From positions 21,901,129 through 21,965,128 of the forward strand of contig OZ022242.1 of NCBI GenBank assembly GCA_963978895.1: a stretch of DNA of 64,000 nt, written 5' to 3'. The position numbers and the translations under genes were made by a program. Shown here piece by piece: positions 10,745 to 20,859 of this stretch; the first letter of the stretch is position 1; each line of letters starts with the position of its first letter. Under the pieces are notes generated by a model. The model saw only the letters and a program-made list of their open reading frames with translations. It did not search any database and was not told where the DNA came from. Origin of the DNA: Erpobdella octoculata (taxonomy: Eukaryota > Annelida > Clitellata > Hirudinida > Erpobdellidae).

Positions 10745-10962
10745 CAAATATACGTAAGATGAGCCATCTTCATCTTACAATTTGGTCCAAGTGATGGGCG
10801 TCTCTTAATGACAATATAACCAACCGAGCTGAACAATCCTTCACATGGAACTGAAGTAGCTGGTATGCACAAATTGGTCTTGGCAAGGAATGACAATTTC
10901 GGATATCGGTGTTTATTAAGTTTCCACCATTGTAGAGGGTCAACTGATTCAAGAACTTCCAT
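10745..10962 (-). pseudogene. hAT transposase C-terminal dimerisation domain
   Basis: Minus-strand translation contains the hallmark hAT C-terminal blocks: DPLQWWKLNKHRYPKLSFLA, then IPATSVPCEGLFSSVG and IKRRPSLGP. The W-W, P-L-A and S/EGLFSxxG positions match the Dimer_Tnp_hAT family. The preceding transposase (BED finger and RNase-H-like core) is absent; the frame starts about 100 bases inside the right terminal repeat. Downstream it runs into a TA microsatellite. A fragment of a non-autonomous hAT copy. Confidence 0.85.
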
Positions 10963-11373
10963 CTCTATTTTATAACGTAGTAATTCATCAGAAGAGTTAT
11001 TGTCATTTTCGATTAATCGTTAAAAAAATTTAATTGTTAAAAAATTTTAACGATTAATCGCAGCCCTAAAAAAAAGTAAATAAAAAGTTTAATTTAAATT
11101 CTTTCTGTTTAGTTTTACTAAATAAAAAAAATCAAGATGACTTAAAACGGACTGTATAACGAAAGAAATGAAAATTTAAAAAAAAAAACTAGAAAAATAT
11201 TTTCGGGCTCCCCATTACGAGATTCCTGGATTCGCCGCTGTATACCGTGCATCACTTAGCTTCGAGGTTTCCCGCTAGGCCCGTAATCTTTTTGAAACCT
11301 TGCTATATCTGAACTTCCCAATGTGCTCATGTGCTGGTTTGCGCTTTCGTTTCGCAATGTAGCCATGGACTTC

Positions 11374-11692
11374 CAGTGGCGTAGCGAGGGTATCTGGTGC
11401 CCGGGGGCAAGGTAAAAAAATGCGCCCCCATCTTCCACAGTCATCCCAATTGGACGACCAAAACCGAGGAAACCAAAGGCGCCGAGCTCGGTGAGCCCCT
11501 TCCCAAGAAAATTTTGGAAATCAGTAGTGTGAAATAGTGCAAAAATACAATTTTTTTATTTTTACTTGTTTTACATGTTCAAAAAAGACTAAACATTGGT
11601 GAAATTGTTGTCTTTTCTTTTGCTTTTTGGCGCCCCCAAAGCCTGGCGCCTGGGGGCAGATGCCCCTTTCTGCTCCCTTCGCTACGCCACTG
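11374..11692. mobile_element. hAT-type MITE with 8-bp target duplication
   Basis: A 319-bp unit beginning CAGTGGCGTAGCGAGGG and ending CCCTTCGCTACGCCACTG, i.e. inverted termini. Exact duplications TGGACTTC lie at 11366-11373 and 11693-11700; eight bases is the hAT size. The interior holds GC-rich runs (GCCCGGGGGCAAGG, GGCGCCTGGGGGC) near both ends and no coding frame. Non-autonomous. Confidence 0.9.
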
Positions 11693-11744
11693 TGGACTTC
11701 ATGTGTGTGTGCTGGTGTGCGCTTTCATTCTAAAGCATTGCCGA

Positions 11745-11910
11745 CCGACATTATATTTTTACTGACATTATATTTTATCTGACAATAGATTTTAACTGAC
11801 GATATAAGTTGTACCGACAATATACTTTTAACTGACAATATAAGTTGTACCGATAATATATTTTTAACTGACAATATAAGTTGTACAGACAATATATTTT
11901 TACCGACAGC
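11745..11910. repeat. Minisatellite of about 36 bp (TTTTAACTGACAATATAAG units)
   Basis: Four to five diverged tandem copies of a unit close to TTTTAACTGACAATATAAG plus TTGTACCGACAATATA. The flanks GCCGACCGACA and ACCGACAGCGTG suggest it lies inside an element with GACCGACA-type ends, but no second end was proved. Confidence 0.7.
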
Positions 11911-12057
11911 GTGTCGAAAAGTGGGGGGGTGCTCCACCTCCCCAAACACCCCCGACCCGACGACGGGCCTGGATCTGCTCACAATACGACAAAGGTTACC
12001 GGAAGTAAAATGTTATTTGGACGAGAGATACGACTTTCCATGTTATCTTTTGTTTGC

Positions 12058-12240
12058 AGGGGAACAACCAGCAGAAAATGCTGGGGGCTCAAGTTTGAAA
12101 AAAAAAAGATAGCCAAAAGATAGGCAAAATTTTTTTTTATTATATTCAGTTTGCAGTCTTTTTGGTATCTTTAATAATTTATTAATGGTAGAAAATAAAG
12201 ACTGCAAACTGAAGAAAGTCAAACTCGGTCTCAAACCAGT
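12058..12240 (+). repeat. Dispersed foldback repeat, copy 1
   Basis: Contains TTCAGTTTGCAGTCTTTTTGGTATC and, about 35 bases on, the inverse GACTGCAAACTGAAGAAAG, a hairpin with AT-rich loop. A second copy in opposite orientation lies at 36862-37045 (GGTATCTTTAATAATTTATT shared on its minus strand). The flanking GGGGGCTCAAGTTTGAAAAA is shared too, so the family is larger than the hairpin. Confidence 0.6.
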
Positions 12241-12438
12241 TAAAGCAAATGTTAAAAAATAAGTTTATGAATAAATGTTGCACCCCCCACCGCCCCCCCC
12301 CCAAAGAAAATGTCATCGAATTTGGAAAAATTGCAGGGCTTTTCGATTTGGTATGGGGGGCTTGCGCCCCCCTAGTTGCGCCCTTGTATGTTTGGAAGTC
12401 CGGGAGACACAATAGAATCGGAAGGTCAGTATGCTGCC

Positions 12439-12610
12439 CAGGGTTGTTAAGAGCGGTAGCGCCGCGCTACCGCTACTGTAGCTGCGCTATTTTTGAGGTA
12501 GTGGTTGCGGCGCTACTATTGGCTGACAAAATCGTTGATGGTAGCGCCGCTATATTTTTTAGCTGTTCTCAGCGCTATACCGCTACTTTTAGTCAAAAAC
12601 AAAATATGTT
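12439..12610 (+). mobile_element. hAT-type left end (CAGGGTTGTTA)
   Basis: CAGGGTTGTTAAGAGCGGTAGCGCCGCGCTACCGC is the start typical of a hAT group; repeated GGTAGCG/CGCTACC motifs follow up to about 12590. No matching right end TAACAACCCTG was found downstream, so it is an isolated end or its partner was lost. Confidence 0.5.
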
Positions 12611-12659
12611 TTTTACATCAATTAAGTGATTCCCCATGTATTTAGTTTTTATTTGAAGT

Positions 12660-13260
12660 ATGCATGAAATCCGAATCTGGTTGATTGATCGACGAGCGAA
12701 AGCATCTCTTTGAAATATGGAACTTTTCCTGATCTTGCTAAAGCGAGCGTGTGCGTCTCTTTGAAGCGTGGCAGAAGTGGTATAGCGGGTGTTAGTATGT
12801 TTTGAGGTATGGTGTATGGTATCTGGCTGTTTGAGTGTGTATAAGCCTACAGTTTGTACGAACAGTTCAAGAAAGTTTTTTTAAACTTTTCATTCAATTG
12901 TCTTTTGCTTGTTTGATCTTAAGATCTTGACGTTATTTCTTGTCCAGTTGTTTTATTTACTGTATGTGACGAATTAAATGATTGTATATTACACCCATGT
13001 CTTTTACAAACACGTTGATTGCTCGAGGCATGAGTGTCTACTGTCTTTGAAGCGTGTTAAATGACCGATGCCAGATTTGACATAGCGGGTATGCGTGTTT
13101 GTGGCCTCTGGTGAATGTGTACATGTGTACATATACGGTTTAAGAAAACAGTAGAATATAGTTTTTCTGGTGCTCGAACTTAAAATCTATAAGTGGCTTC
13201 TTGTCCAGTTGTTTTATTTTATCGTTTGTGAGAAAAAAAATCGTTATCTATCCACATAGT
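12660..13260. repeat. Diverged tandem duplication, unit about 300 bp
   Basis: Two halves share ordered blocks: TCTCTTTGAAGCGTG / TGTCTTTGAAGCGTG, ATAGCGGGTGTT / ATAGCGGGTATG, and TTCTTGTCCAGTTGTTTTATTT in both. No coding frame. Function unknown. Confidence 0.55.
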
Positions 13261-13299
13261 ACGTACAAGATGTCAAAAACCAAAACAAGTAAATTAAAA

Positions 13300-13640
13300 A
13301 CGAATTTTTAAAACCAATGCTCTTATATGTAATTAAAACACAAATTTTGCATTCAATTTTTTTTTATATTACTCTTTTATTTTATATTAAAGTCGAAATA
13401 TCTTAATTATATCAAACTATCGAAATTAATTAAAATTAACTAAATTAATTGAGTTATTGTAAAACTAATAATTGAATATTGCATTGTCTTCTATTTTGAG
13501 CATGTATGCAAAATTTGAAAAAAATCTATCATCAGGAAGTGATTCAAAAATTGATTGCAAGATTTGAAACAGACAGAGAAACAGACAGACAGAGAAACAG
13601 AGACGACGAGTTAATAAAAGCATTGGTAAAAACAAGTGGG
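13300..13640 (-). repeat. Dispersed repeat family with GACAGACAG end, copy 1
   Basis: The stretch from AAAAACGAATTTTTAAAACC to GACGACGAGTTAATAAAAGC recurs inverted at 35160-35505 and partly at 34745-34950. It includes ATCATCAGGAAGTGATTCA and a GACAGACAGAGAAACAG run. It resembles the 3' ends of widespread invertebrate repeats carrying simple GACA tracts. No ORF; class unknown. Confidence 0.65.
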
Positions 13641-14023
13641 GGGTAATGTTAAAAAAGTCTAGGAAAATCGATCGTGTAGGACGGACTATTTTGTCTACAC
13701 CGGCAAAGGCGAAACAGAGGGACGTTTTCTATTTTGTTGTCTGCATTTTAATTTGAAGAAGCACATGGCGGTTTGTAAATGATTTGCAATTTGTTTATGC
13801 TTTCACAATTTATTCAAGTTAGATTTTACTCTTAGCTTGTGCACTTGTGCCGTAGGCATGACCAAGGCAGGGCCGGACTGGCAGACGCGGGGCGCAGCGG
13901 CAGGGGCGTAGCCAGAAATTTTTTGAGGGGACCTGGGGGCAAAAACTGATTAGTAAGGAGTTTTACTTAAAAATTTACGACCCACAAAAGTCAAGGTTTA
14001 ACGACAGTTTCAGCAATAATTAG
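13641..14023. other. No gene; transposon-end motifs only
   Basis: Contains CAGGGCCGGACTGG and CAGGGGCGTAGCCAG (about 13867-13920), both of the CAGGG-type ends found elsewhere here, one directly after the other. No coding sequence or partner ends could be shown. Confidence 0.3.
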
Positions 14024-14025
14024 TA

Positions 14026-14165
14026 GGGATGTCACGGGTACCCGAACCCGAACCCGAGTTCGGTACTACCCGGTCTTTTTCTGATACCCGAACCCGAAAG
14101 TGTGAAAATTTGATACCCGAACCCGGACCCGAACCCGAAAATGTGAAAACTTGATCTCTTTTGAG
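14026..14165 (+). mobile_element. hAT-type end (TAGGGATGTCACGGGTACC), isolated
   Basis: TAGGGATGTCACGGGTACCC followed by degenerate CCCGAACCCGAA repeats is the same terminus as the complete hAT at 25569-27950. The opposite end GTGACATCCCTA is not seen downstream, so this is a truncated copy. Confidence 0.65.
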
Positions 14166-14307
14166 GTTTTTTGGCGATAAGAGTCAAGCCGTTCAAAAAA
14201 TCTACTTCTTTTTTTTTAATTACATAAAGGAACATCTCCTCTATGTATTCAATTCAGTTTGACATTTTATAATGTAAGAGAACTATTGTTAAATTGAACT
14301 TTGGTGC

Positions 14308-15436
14308 AAGCCCTAAAAAAGATCAAAGTGCCCCACATACGGGGCTCTATGATCCCCCCCATGGGGCACATTGATCCTAGGTACGATCCCACATCCAGTT
14401 CTCTCAAAAAACACATGAAAACAGGTATAATATCTTTTCTTATTAATAATAATCATTCAAGTTGTATAAATTCAACACAGGTTCTGAAAAATTGATACAT
14501 CAAATGGAAAGACTAAGTGACGACTGACTCGAGCAGTCTCGCCATGCTGAATTAGGTCTGGAAGTCTAAAAACAATGTTCTCTCTTGCAAGTTGAAATAG
14601 TTCATCATTTGCGCAAATAAAATTGAATGATGACATCTCTTCCCTTTTCATGCACTTTATTACTAATTCACCATCTTCTGACATTATTTGACCAATATAG
14701 TGAATAACTTTCTTTTTTGTTTTAAATCTAACACAACATATTCATTAGTTTTCAACACAGAACAGTCATAGTCCAGAACAGGGCTTTCTTTTACTGTTAA
14801 CTGAGGTTTGACATTGCTATTCCCATTACTTTAACCGGTGTTGTACCTCGCTCTGTCTTTCGATGACAATGTCTAACCATTGTGAAACCAAACCAATCCT
14901 ATGAAGAAAACGAATTGCGTTTTTGCAATAACAATAATAGAAAATATCAAATTATAAGACTACACTAAACCTCCAATGCCAGGGGAATGCGTACATTTAG
15001 TATCTAAGGACAAGGAGCAGTTTGATCTACAGATCAACATACCCCATATCGGTAAGGATCAAAGAGCCCTAATGACATGAAACATACTATAAATGGCGAT
15101 ATCTCATCAATAAATGTTGCTTGATAATTCAAATATGCAATAAAATAAGCCTTAGACATACATTAATACAATGCAAAATTAATTTTCTCCAAAAAATATT
15201 TATCTAATTTGTAATTACAGAAACTCAACTGTTGTGAAGATTTACTTTACTCCGGTCAAAACAAACTTTCGTATTTTTCAACTTTCAACGGCGGATTGTT
15301 GAAAAGAAAATAGGACTAAAATTACAATTAAAGACCATAAACAATTATGCATTCCATTTTTATGTAGAAATTATTACGTTATTGCCAAAAGATCAATGTG
15401 CCCCAGAGATCAAAAAGCCCCCATCTCCCCTACAGC
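14308..15436 (-). mobile_element. Pogo-like transposon remnant with GGGGCACATTGATC ends
   Basis: GATCAAAGTGCCCC and GGGGCACATTGATCC occur at the left (14319-14377), and GATCAATGTGCCCCAGAGATC at 15390-15411, as inverted copies of one terminal motif. Between them the minus strand at 14475-14684 reads a transposase C-terminus. AT-rich filler makes up the rest. Borders are approximate and no target duplication was identified. Confidence 0.45.
14475..14684 (-). pseudogene. Transposase C-terminal fragment (pogo/DDE_1-like)
   Basis: 70 residues: ELVIKCMKREEMSSFNFICA, LARENIVFRLPDLI, GETARVSRHLVFPFD. The pattern 'V-x-C/F-L-K/R ... F-x-(W/C)P-x-x-D ... I-x-x-L-P-x-P ... R-x-x-x-x-F' is that of a short C-terminal domain in some pogo-like invertebrate transposases. 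The core is missing. Moderate to low certainty. Confidence 0.4.
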
Positions 15437-16213
15437 TGATTAGCATGGCTGTGGTAATAAAGATCATTCAACACACAGTCTGGTCTCGTGTCAAAGTACT
15501 CATTCCTGTTCTGATTGTTTTCTTAAAGTTTTGTATTTAGTCTTTTGTTTAGAAATAAATCCAAAAACATTACACTTAACATCTGCTCCACCGCCACCGC
15601 CGAAAAACAGTGTTTGGTAAGCGCTTTTGTTGGGGTGTGTTGAACACAACACTCGACTGTGAATGGGTACAAATTACGAATCATGGCACGGTAGTATTAT
15701 AAGTTGTTCGGCTTACAATCCGTCACTAGCTAATTTAATAGCTACCGAAGATGTGTGTTATAAGATGTATATTATATGGAAATGTTTTTACGAGCCACAT
15801 AATCAGAAACTTGGTCCTTGGATAGCTTACAATCCACTACGAAATAACGCAAATATAAATGTCTCAACTTCAGTATGTATCGATCGATCAATCAATCAAT
15901 CAATCAATTTATTTATTTATTTGAACATAAAAAAGAAGTTCAACATTTGAGTAAATCAACTAAGAATAAGATAAGTCCAAAAGGGAAAAATCCAAAGGGA
16001 AAATTATCCCACTCGAGGATCACCCTAAACATTAAGATAATAACATTGTTCGAAAAGAAAAAACCAAATAATAAGAAAAAACAACAAAATAATAAGAAAA
16101 AACAACCAAATAATAAGAAAAAACACGAAGTAAAAAACACAAGGTGCAAAAAACACAGAGTAAAAACAGGACAGTCAAATAAAAAAACAGATTAATAATA
16201 ATATAAACAAGTG
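15437..16213. other. No gene; simple repeats near 15885-15910
   Basis: The only structure is a (ATCA)n run at about 15885-15905 followed by TTTATTTATTTATTTG, and A-rich repeats AATAATAAGAAAAAACAACC at 16068-16130 in three tandem copies. No convincing coding frame; the long terminal repeat expected upstream of the Copia gag was not recognised. Confidence 0.35.
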
Positions 16214-16910
16214 AAGCAAAAACGAAGTATTCGAATGTACTACTGAACCAGATGCTGAAGAAAATGCTGACGCATTTGCAGAACTCATTCAATACCTAGA
16301 TGATAGAAGCCTTTCACTAGTCATCCGAGATGCCAGAGACAATGTTAAAAGAGCACTGGAAATCCTGCGGGAACATTATTTAGGTAAGTCAAAACCTAAA
16401 ATTATATCGTTGTACACAGAATTAACTACCCTTTCGAAGTCAGAAAATGAAACTACAACAGACTACATGCTACGAGCTGAAACATCAGCATCATTATTAA
16501 AAAAAGCTGGAGAAGTAGTAAGTGATGGTTTACTAATAGCTATGATCCTAAAAGGTCTACCAGTGACATACAAGACTTTCTGTACAGTCACAACACAGAA
16601 AGACAAAGAGCATACTTTTGCAGAATTCAAAGTTGCTTTGCGAAGTTTTGAAGAAAATGAAAAGCATGCCCACCCACTTCATCATGAAGACACAGTAATG
16701 GTAAATGATGCAAAACCCTTACAGTGTTTCATATGCCGAAAATATGGACACAAATCCTTTGAATGCAAAAAGCGCAAAAAACAAAACCAAACAATTAAAA
16801 AAAGTGGTGTGAAGTATGCAGAAGAACATCGCACAGTACAACAGAATGTAAAAAGAAAGAACACAGTGCAAAGTCTGTCACAGAGGGCAAGCCGACCGGA
16901 GAACAATTAG
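16214..16910 (+). pseudogene. Copia-type Gag with CCHC zinc knuckle
   Basis: An open frame from just after a TGA at about 16211 carries a UBN2-like gag: LIQYLDDRSLSLVIRDARDN, ALEILREHYLGKSKPKI, LYTELTTLSKSENETTTDYM, LLIAMILKGLPVTYKTF. A CCHC knuckle CFICRKYGHKSFEC stands at about residue 175. The frame stops at 16908-16910; protease follows in another frame, so a shift separates gag from pol although Copia elements normally have one ORF. The start Met is unclear. Confidence 0.85.
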
Positions 16911-17205
16911 ATTCATTCTTATTCAAAGTATCTGAAAATCAGGACATTGATCGCAACAGTCTTTTTGTTGATTGTGGTGCCACAACTCATATTGTCACCG
17001 ACAAATCAAAGTTTGTACGTTTTGAACAAAATTCTAGTCACTGCATAGAACTGGCAGATGGCTCAAGATCAACTGGAATTGTGCAAGATCGAGGTATAGC
17101 CAAAGTCTGCATACAAAGTCTAGATGGAAAACTTAGAGAAGTCAACCTAGAGGATGCATTATATGTCCCGTCATATCAACAGGATATTTTTTTTCTGTTC
17201 AGGCA
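16906..17205 (+). pseudogene. Copia aspartic protease segment
   Basis: In the second frame the translation reads NSLFVDCGATTHIVTDKSKF, then IELADGSRSTGI and EDALYVPSY. D-C-G-A takes the place of the usual D-S/T-G-A (Ser/Thr to Cys), which may be decay. The frame ends shortly after the last motif, and integrase continues in the third frame after about 17190. Confidence 0.8.
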
Positions 17206-18330
17206 GCAACGGAAAAGGGAGCAACTATAAATTTCAGTCTGCATTCTGCAGAACTTGTTTCTCAAAATGGTACTATTTTTAATATTTGCAAATCCGGAAA
17301 GCTGTACTATCTGAACAATGTTGCTGACAGAACTAACAATAAACACAGCCTGTATGAGTGGCACTTGATCCTTGGTCATTGCAACGTCAGAGACATCTTG
17401 AAACTGGAATCTGTTGTCGATGAAATGAAAATAACCGACAAGTCAGAATTTTAATGTGAAGTTTGTATTTTTGGGAAGATGACACAGTCTTTCAACAGGC
17501 AAAGTGATGCACGTGCCAAAGAACCGTTGGAACTTGTTCATTGTGATTTAAGTGGTCCTGTTTTACCTACAGCAAGAAACGGTTTCAGATACGCTGCTTG
17601 TTTTGTTGATGACTTATCTGGAGCTTGTACAGTTTATTTTCTACGTCAGAAATGTGATGTTATTCATGCTGCAGAGAAATATTTGGCTGAGTGTGCACCC
17701 ATTGCAACAGTTAAACGTATGAGAACCGATAATGGAACAGAATTCTCAAATAAAGAATTCAAATCATTGATGCTGAAGCATCGAATCAAATATGAAAAAT
17801 CTGCGCCCTATTCGCCACATCAAAACGGAACCGTTGAACGAAACTGGCGATCATTGTTTGAAATGGCGAGATGTTTGCTAATCCAATCTCAACTGCCAAA
17901 GGAACTGTGGTGGACATATGCCGTACGTGCTGCAGCATACACACGTAATCGATGCTTTTGTCCACGAACTGGCAGAACACCGTATGAAAGTTTTACTGGC
18001 AGAAAGCCTGACCTGTCCCGCATGTCTGTGTTTGGTTCAACATGCTATGCTTTTGTACAAGATAAGAAGAAACTTGACCAGAGAAGCAAGAAAGCCTTAT
18101 TTCTAGGGTATGACCATAAAAGCCCTGCTTATCTCATATATTTCAAGAATTCTGGAGTTGTAAAGAAATCAAGATGTGTGCGTTTTACAAACAAATTTGA
18201 TTCAAATGAAAGCGAAGTTGTTTTTAACAATTATTCTCATGACTACTTTAATCGAAAACAGACTGTTATTGAAACTGAAACTCCAACACAAAATGAACCT
18301 GCAACTGAGATTGTAAAATTACCTGAAACA
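17190..18330 (+). pseudogene. Copia integrase
   Basis: HHCC motif: YEWHLILGHCNVRDILKL ... CEVCIFGKM, broken by a TAA at 17452-17454 between the His and Cys pairs. The core shows LVHCDLSGPV (first Asp), MRTDNGTEFSN (second Asp) and HQNGTVERNWR (Glu), then the GKGR-like C-terminal block RKPDLSRMSVFGSTCYAFV and KALFLGYDHKSPAYLIY. From 17479 the frame is open for 420 codons. The catalytic residues are intact; the stop and the frameshifts on either side disable it. Confidence 0.9.
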
Positions 18331-19185
18331 AAAACAGATGAAAGAAGTGATGAAAGTGCACAAACAGAAACCCGAAATAATTCAAATTTAGATCCATTTG
18401 TTCGCAAGTATCCTAAACGAAACATAAACAAACCAAAGTATCTGAGTAACTATGTTCTCGACGATGACTCAATTAGTACTAATATTCATTACTGCTATAA
18501 AATGTCTGATGTGCCAAATACGTACAATGAAGCAATATCTTCTTCAGAATCTAGATACTGGAAACAGGCCATGTCGGAGAAAATGAATTCGCTAACAAAC
18601 AATGATACTTTTGAGCCATGCCTACTACCTGAGGATCGTAAAGTAATTAAAGGTCGTTGGGTCTATGCTGTCAAGCTTGGACCAGACGGTGGTGAGCAGT
18701 ATAAAGCCCGATATGTTGCCAAAAGTTATTCGCAAAAATAAGACATCGACTACACAGAAACCTTTTCACCAACTGTTCGAGTTACATCTATACGAATGAT
18801 GATGCAGTTAGCAGTACAACATAATATGATTGTTCACCAGATTGATGTTAAAACAGCCTATCTAAATGCTCCAATTGATTGTGAATTGTACATTGAACAG
18901 CCAGAAGGTTTTACTTTAAATGGCAAAACTGATAATAATCTTGTTCTGAGACTGAAAAAGTCTCTGTATGATCTGAAACAGAGTGGCAGAAATTGGAATA
19001 ATAGGTTGCATGATTTTCTGATTTCTAAAAATTTTAAACAGTCATCAGCTGATCATTGTGTCTACACTCGTCTTAATACAAATTCTAAAGTTATCATTCT
19101 CTTTTGGGTTGATGACATTATCATTGCTGCGAGTGATGAATCCGTGTTGAAATCTGTAAAACAATCTTTGACTTCAAAGGAGGAA
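18331..19185 (+). pseudogene. Copia reverse transcriptase, truncated
   Basis: The segment SSESRYWKQAMSEKMNSL, GRWVYAVKLGPDGGEQYKAR, then a TAA at 18739-18741, then DIDYTETFSPTVRVTSIR, HQIDVKTAYLNAP (catalytic Asp), RLKKSLYDLKQSGRNWN and ILFWVDDIIIAASD (the catalytic VDD box). The conserved sequence ends at about 19185 and is replaced without a stop by unrelated protein sequence (Ulp1-like). The Copia RNase H is missing, so pol was cut by deletion or by insertion of another element. Confidence 0.88.
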
Positions 19186-20130
19186 AATATTTATAACTCG
19201 AAGGAGGTTTGGCTAAAAAAGCAGAAAAAAGATAAATCTTATTTCGAAGCTTTTGCTGCCAAAAAACAGTTTTTGTCAGTGCCTCTTACTGCTCTTACAA
19301 GAAATATCCAAAAGGCTGAAAATGGTCTAGTTCTCGAGGAGAGATATTATATAGAATTAAGTTTAAACACAGCTGCAATCCTGCAAAAGAGTGGCAATCA
19401 AAATTTATATTTAGATGATTTTGTCACTTTGTATGACAGGGAATGGTTATCAGCAAGATTGATTGACTATTATGTAGCAAGTTAATCAATCCGGATAATA
19501 TTAATTATGTGACTTGCGGCTTGACTCGCGCATGTTTCGATAACACGTTTAAAGAAAATCCAAATGTTTTCGACATTGATTTTAGATCGAAACGATACAA
19601 TATCTTTTTGTATCTTAAAAACAACAATCACTACTGTCTTTTGGTTCACGACAACATTGAACAAACATTTTATTTTTATAATCCTATTGGACCAGAAGAA
19701 AAAGAACAAGAGGCAATGGAGAAGATTTTTTGTAATTTTGTCGAAAACTTCAATTCTGAGCACCCTTATGCCGATAGAGGGATTAATCCAATTTTCAAGA
19801 AATCCTCACCACCAACCACTCCCTACCAGAACGATGCCGACAACTGCGGTATTCATGCAGGAATATTTATCGCCAGGTTTGCACGGAGGGCGAATTTAAA
19901 TGAACCCTTTGATCCTGACGAAAAAAGAAAGGAGTGGATTAGTGAAATCCTTCTTTCCTCGGACAATATGACCAATTATTGTTTGTATTGTGGAGTGCAT
20001 GAACCTGAGGATGGAAGCAACTGGGTAGAATGTGGATTGTGCAAAAGATGGGTTCATCATAAATGTACCACATTAATGTTAACAAGTGAAGAATTTCAAA
20101 AGCAGAGCTTTACTTGCGAGCTCGGGACGA
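19186..20130 (+). pseudogene. Ulp1-like (C48) cysteine protease plus PHD finger, transposon-derived
   Basis: After the Copia junction the reading runs through REWLSARLIDYYVAS (the WLxDxxI start of Ulp1 domains), a one-base frameshift at about 19482, then LINPDNINYVTCGL, NNNHYCLLVHDN (catalytic His), FYFYNPIG (Asn where the triad Asp usually sits) and PYQNDADNCGIHAGIFIARF (oxyanion Gln and catalytic Cys). A PHD-type finger follows: CLYCGVHEPEDGSNWVECGLC, WVHHKCTT. Ulp1 proteases of this kind ride in several eukaryotic DNA transposons. The host element is not identified; no DDE core is seen. Confidence 0.75.
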
Positions 20131-20427
20131 CTGAAGAGAGCATCTTACTCCGAAGTGTGCAAGTGGGTGGCTTTGGCTTGGGAAAAGATAACTCCAAATA
20201 CAATTTGTAATGGATTTAAGAAGGCTGGGATTTGTCATCAGAATAACGAAACAGATTCAGCCACCAGTGAAACCGGAGAAGCGGACAAAGACGACGACTA
20301 TTTCTCATCAAAACTTGAGAAAAAGCGTCTGCTTGCTGCCCAAAAACATGATGAATACAGTGACAATAGCTCTGAATTTGATGGGTTTGAAGTTTTAGAC
20401 GACGACGAAAAGCCGGCAATAGTGTGA
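20120..20427 (+). pseudogene. Pogo/Tigger-like transposase C-terminus
   Basis: RLKRASYSEVCKWVALAWEK, ITPNTICNGFKKAGI, then an acidic tail (DKDDDY, FDGFEVLDDDE) and a stop. This is the end of DDE_1 transposases: 'W-x-x-x-x-W-x-x-I-x-x-x-x-I-x-x-x-F-K-K-A/C-G-I' followed by an acidic region. It is in a different frame from the PHD finger just upstream (joined near 20120), so either a frameshift lies within one element or two relics abut. The CGCATATAACG array downstream would fit its terminal region. Confidence 0.7.
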
Positions 20428-20599
20428 AGCAAAAACATTTTAACTATAATTTTTTTGGCTGTGTTTAGAAATCAACATAAACTTTTATTCATTTGTATGG
20501 TGTTTTTTTCGTGATTTTTTTTTCAATAATTTTTCATTTTTGTACTTTTTGTTTTGTTTTTTCTCCCATTTCATCGATTTAAAAAAACGAGTTTTAGCA

Positions 20600-20800
20600 C
20601 CTCTTCAAGAGTATACACATAAAACGTGCTAGAGAGGTGTGCCTATAACGCTAAGGAAGTAAAAACGCATATAACGCGCTAAGGGGTCCATGCTATGTAA
20701 AACCGCATATAACGCGCACACGCATATAACGTGCCTTAGGAGAGCGCGGTATGTAAAAACGCATATAACGCGCGCGTTATATGCGAAAAAAATACGGTAA
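20600..20800. repeat. CGCATATAACG repeat array ending in a perfect 26-bp palindrome
   Basis: The core CATATAACG or close variants recur at about 20620, 20645, 20667, 20706, 20721 and 20760. The last copy is followed at once by its inverse: CGCATATAACGCG then CGCGTTATATGCG at 20760-20785. Similar 'CGTATAACGCG' ends are known in Tigger-type elements, so this is probably the terminal region of the pogo-like relic upstream. Confidence 0.6.
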
Positions 20801-20859
20801 TAGCTGCAGGGAGCCCAGTGCGATTAAGTAACCATATGCTGTGTCGTGTGCGTTAAAAG

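Larger units (their letters stand above)
4259..11068 (-). mobile_element. hAT remnant (TAGGGCTG termini), split by LINE and SINE insertions
   Basis: The left end reads TAGGGCTGTTAACAATTAAT and the right end, on the minus strand, TAGGGCTGCGATTAATCG; both continue into TTAA-rich inverted sequence. Seven A residues flank each end, compatible with an A-rich 8-bp hAT duplication with one change. Removing the LINE and SINE (4735-10344) leaves only about 1.2 kb, so the element was already an internal-deletion derivative. The remaining coding sequence is the hAT dimerisation domain at 10745-10962. Confidence 0.65.
3259..11240. mobile_element. Old inverted-repeat element enclosing the nested transposon stack
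   Basis: Left arm about 3259-3425 begins AGTGGCGGATCCAGG; the right end, read on the minus strand from 11240, begins AGCGGCGAATCCAGG. The arms align inverted over about 165 bases, including GTTATGCAGCCCGTT against GTTATACAGTCCGTT and CAGTAAAACCAAACAGAAAG against TAGTAAAACTAAACAGAAAG, with rough identity around 80 percent by eye. Everything between, including a hAT remnant and a LINE, lies inside. No clear target duplication was found at the outer borders. Superfamily not determined. Confidence 0.6.

Noticed and set aside
11241..11365. Continuation of the gypsy integrase to the right of the nested stack
   Set aside because: No frame matches the next integrase blocks; the outer element's insertion point in the gypsy relic could not be shown.
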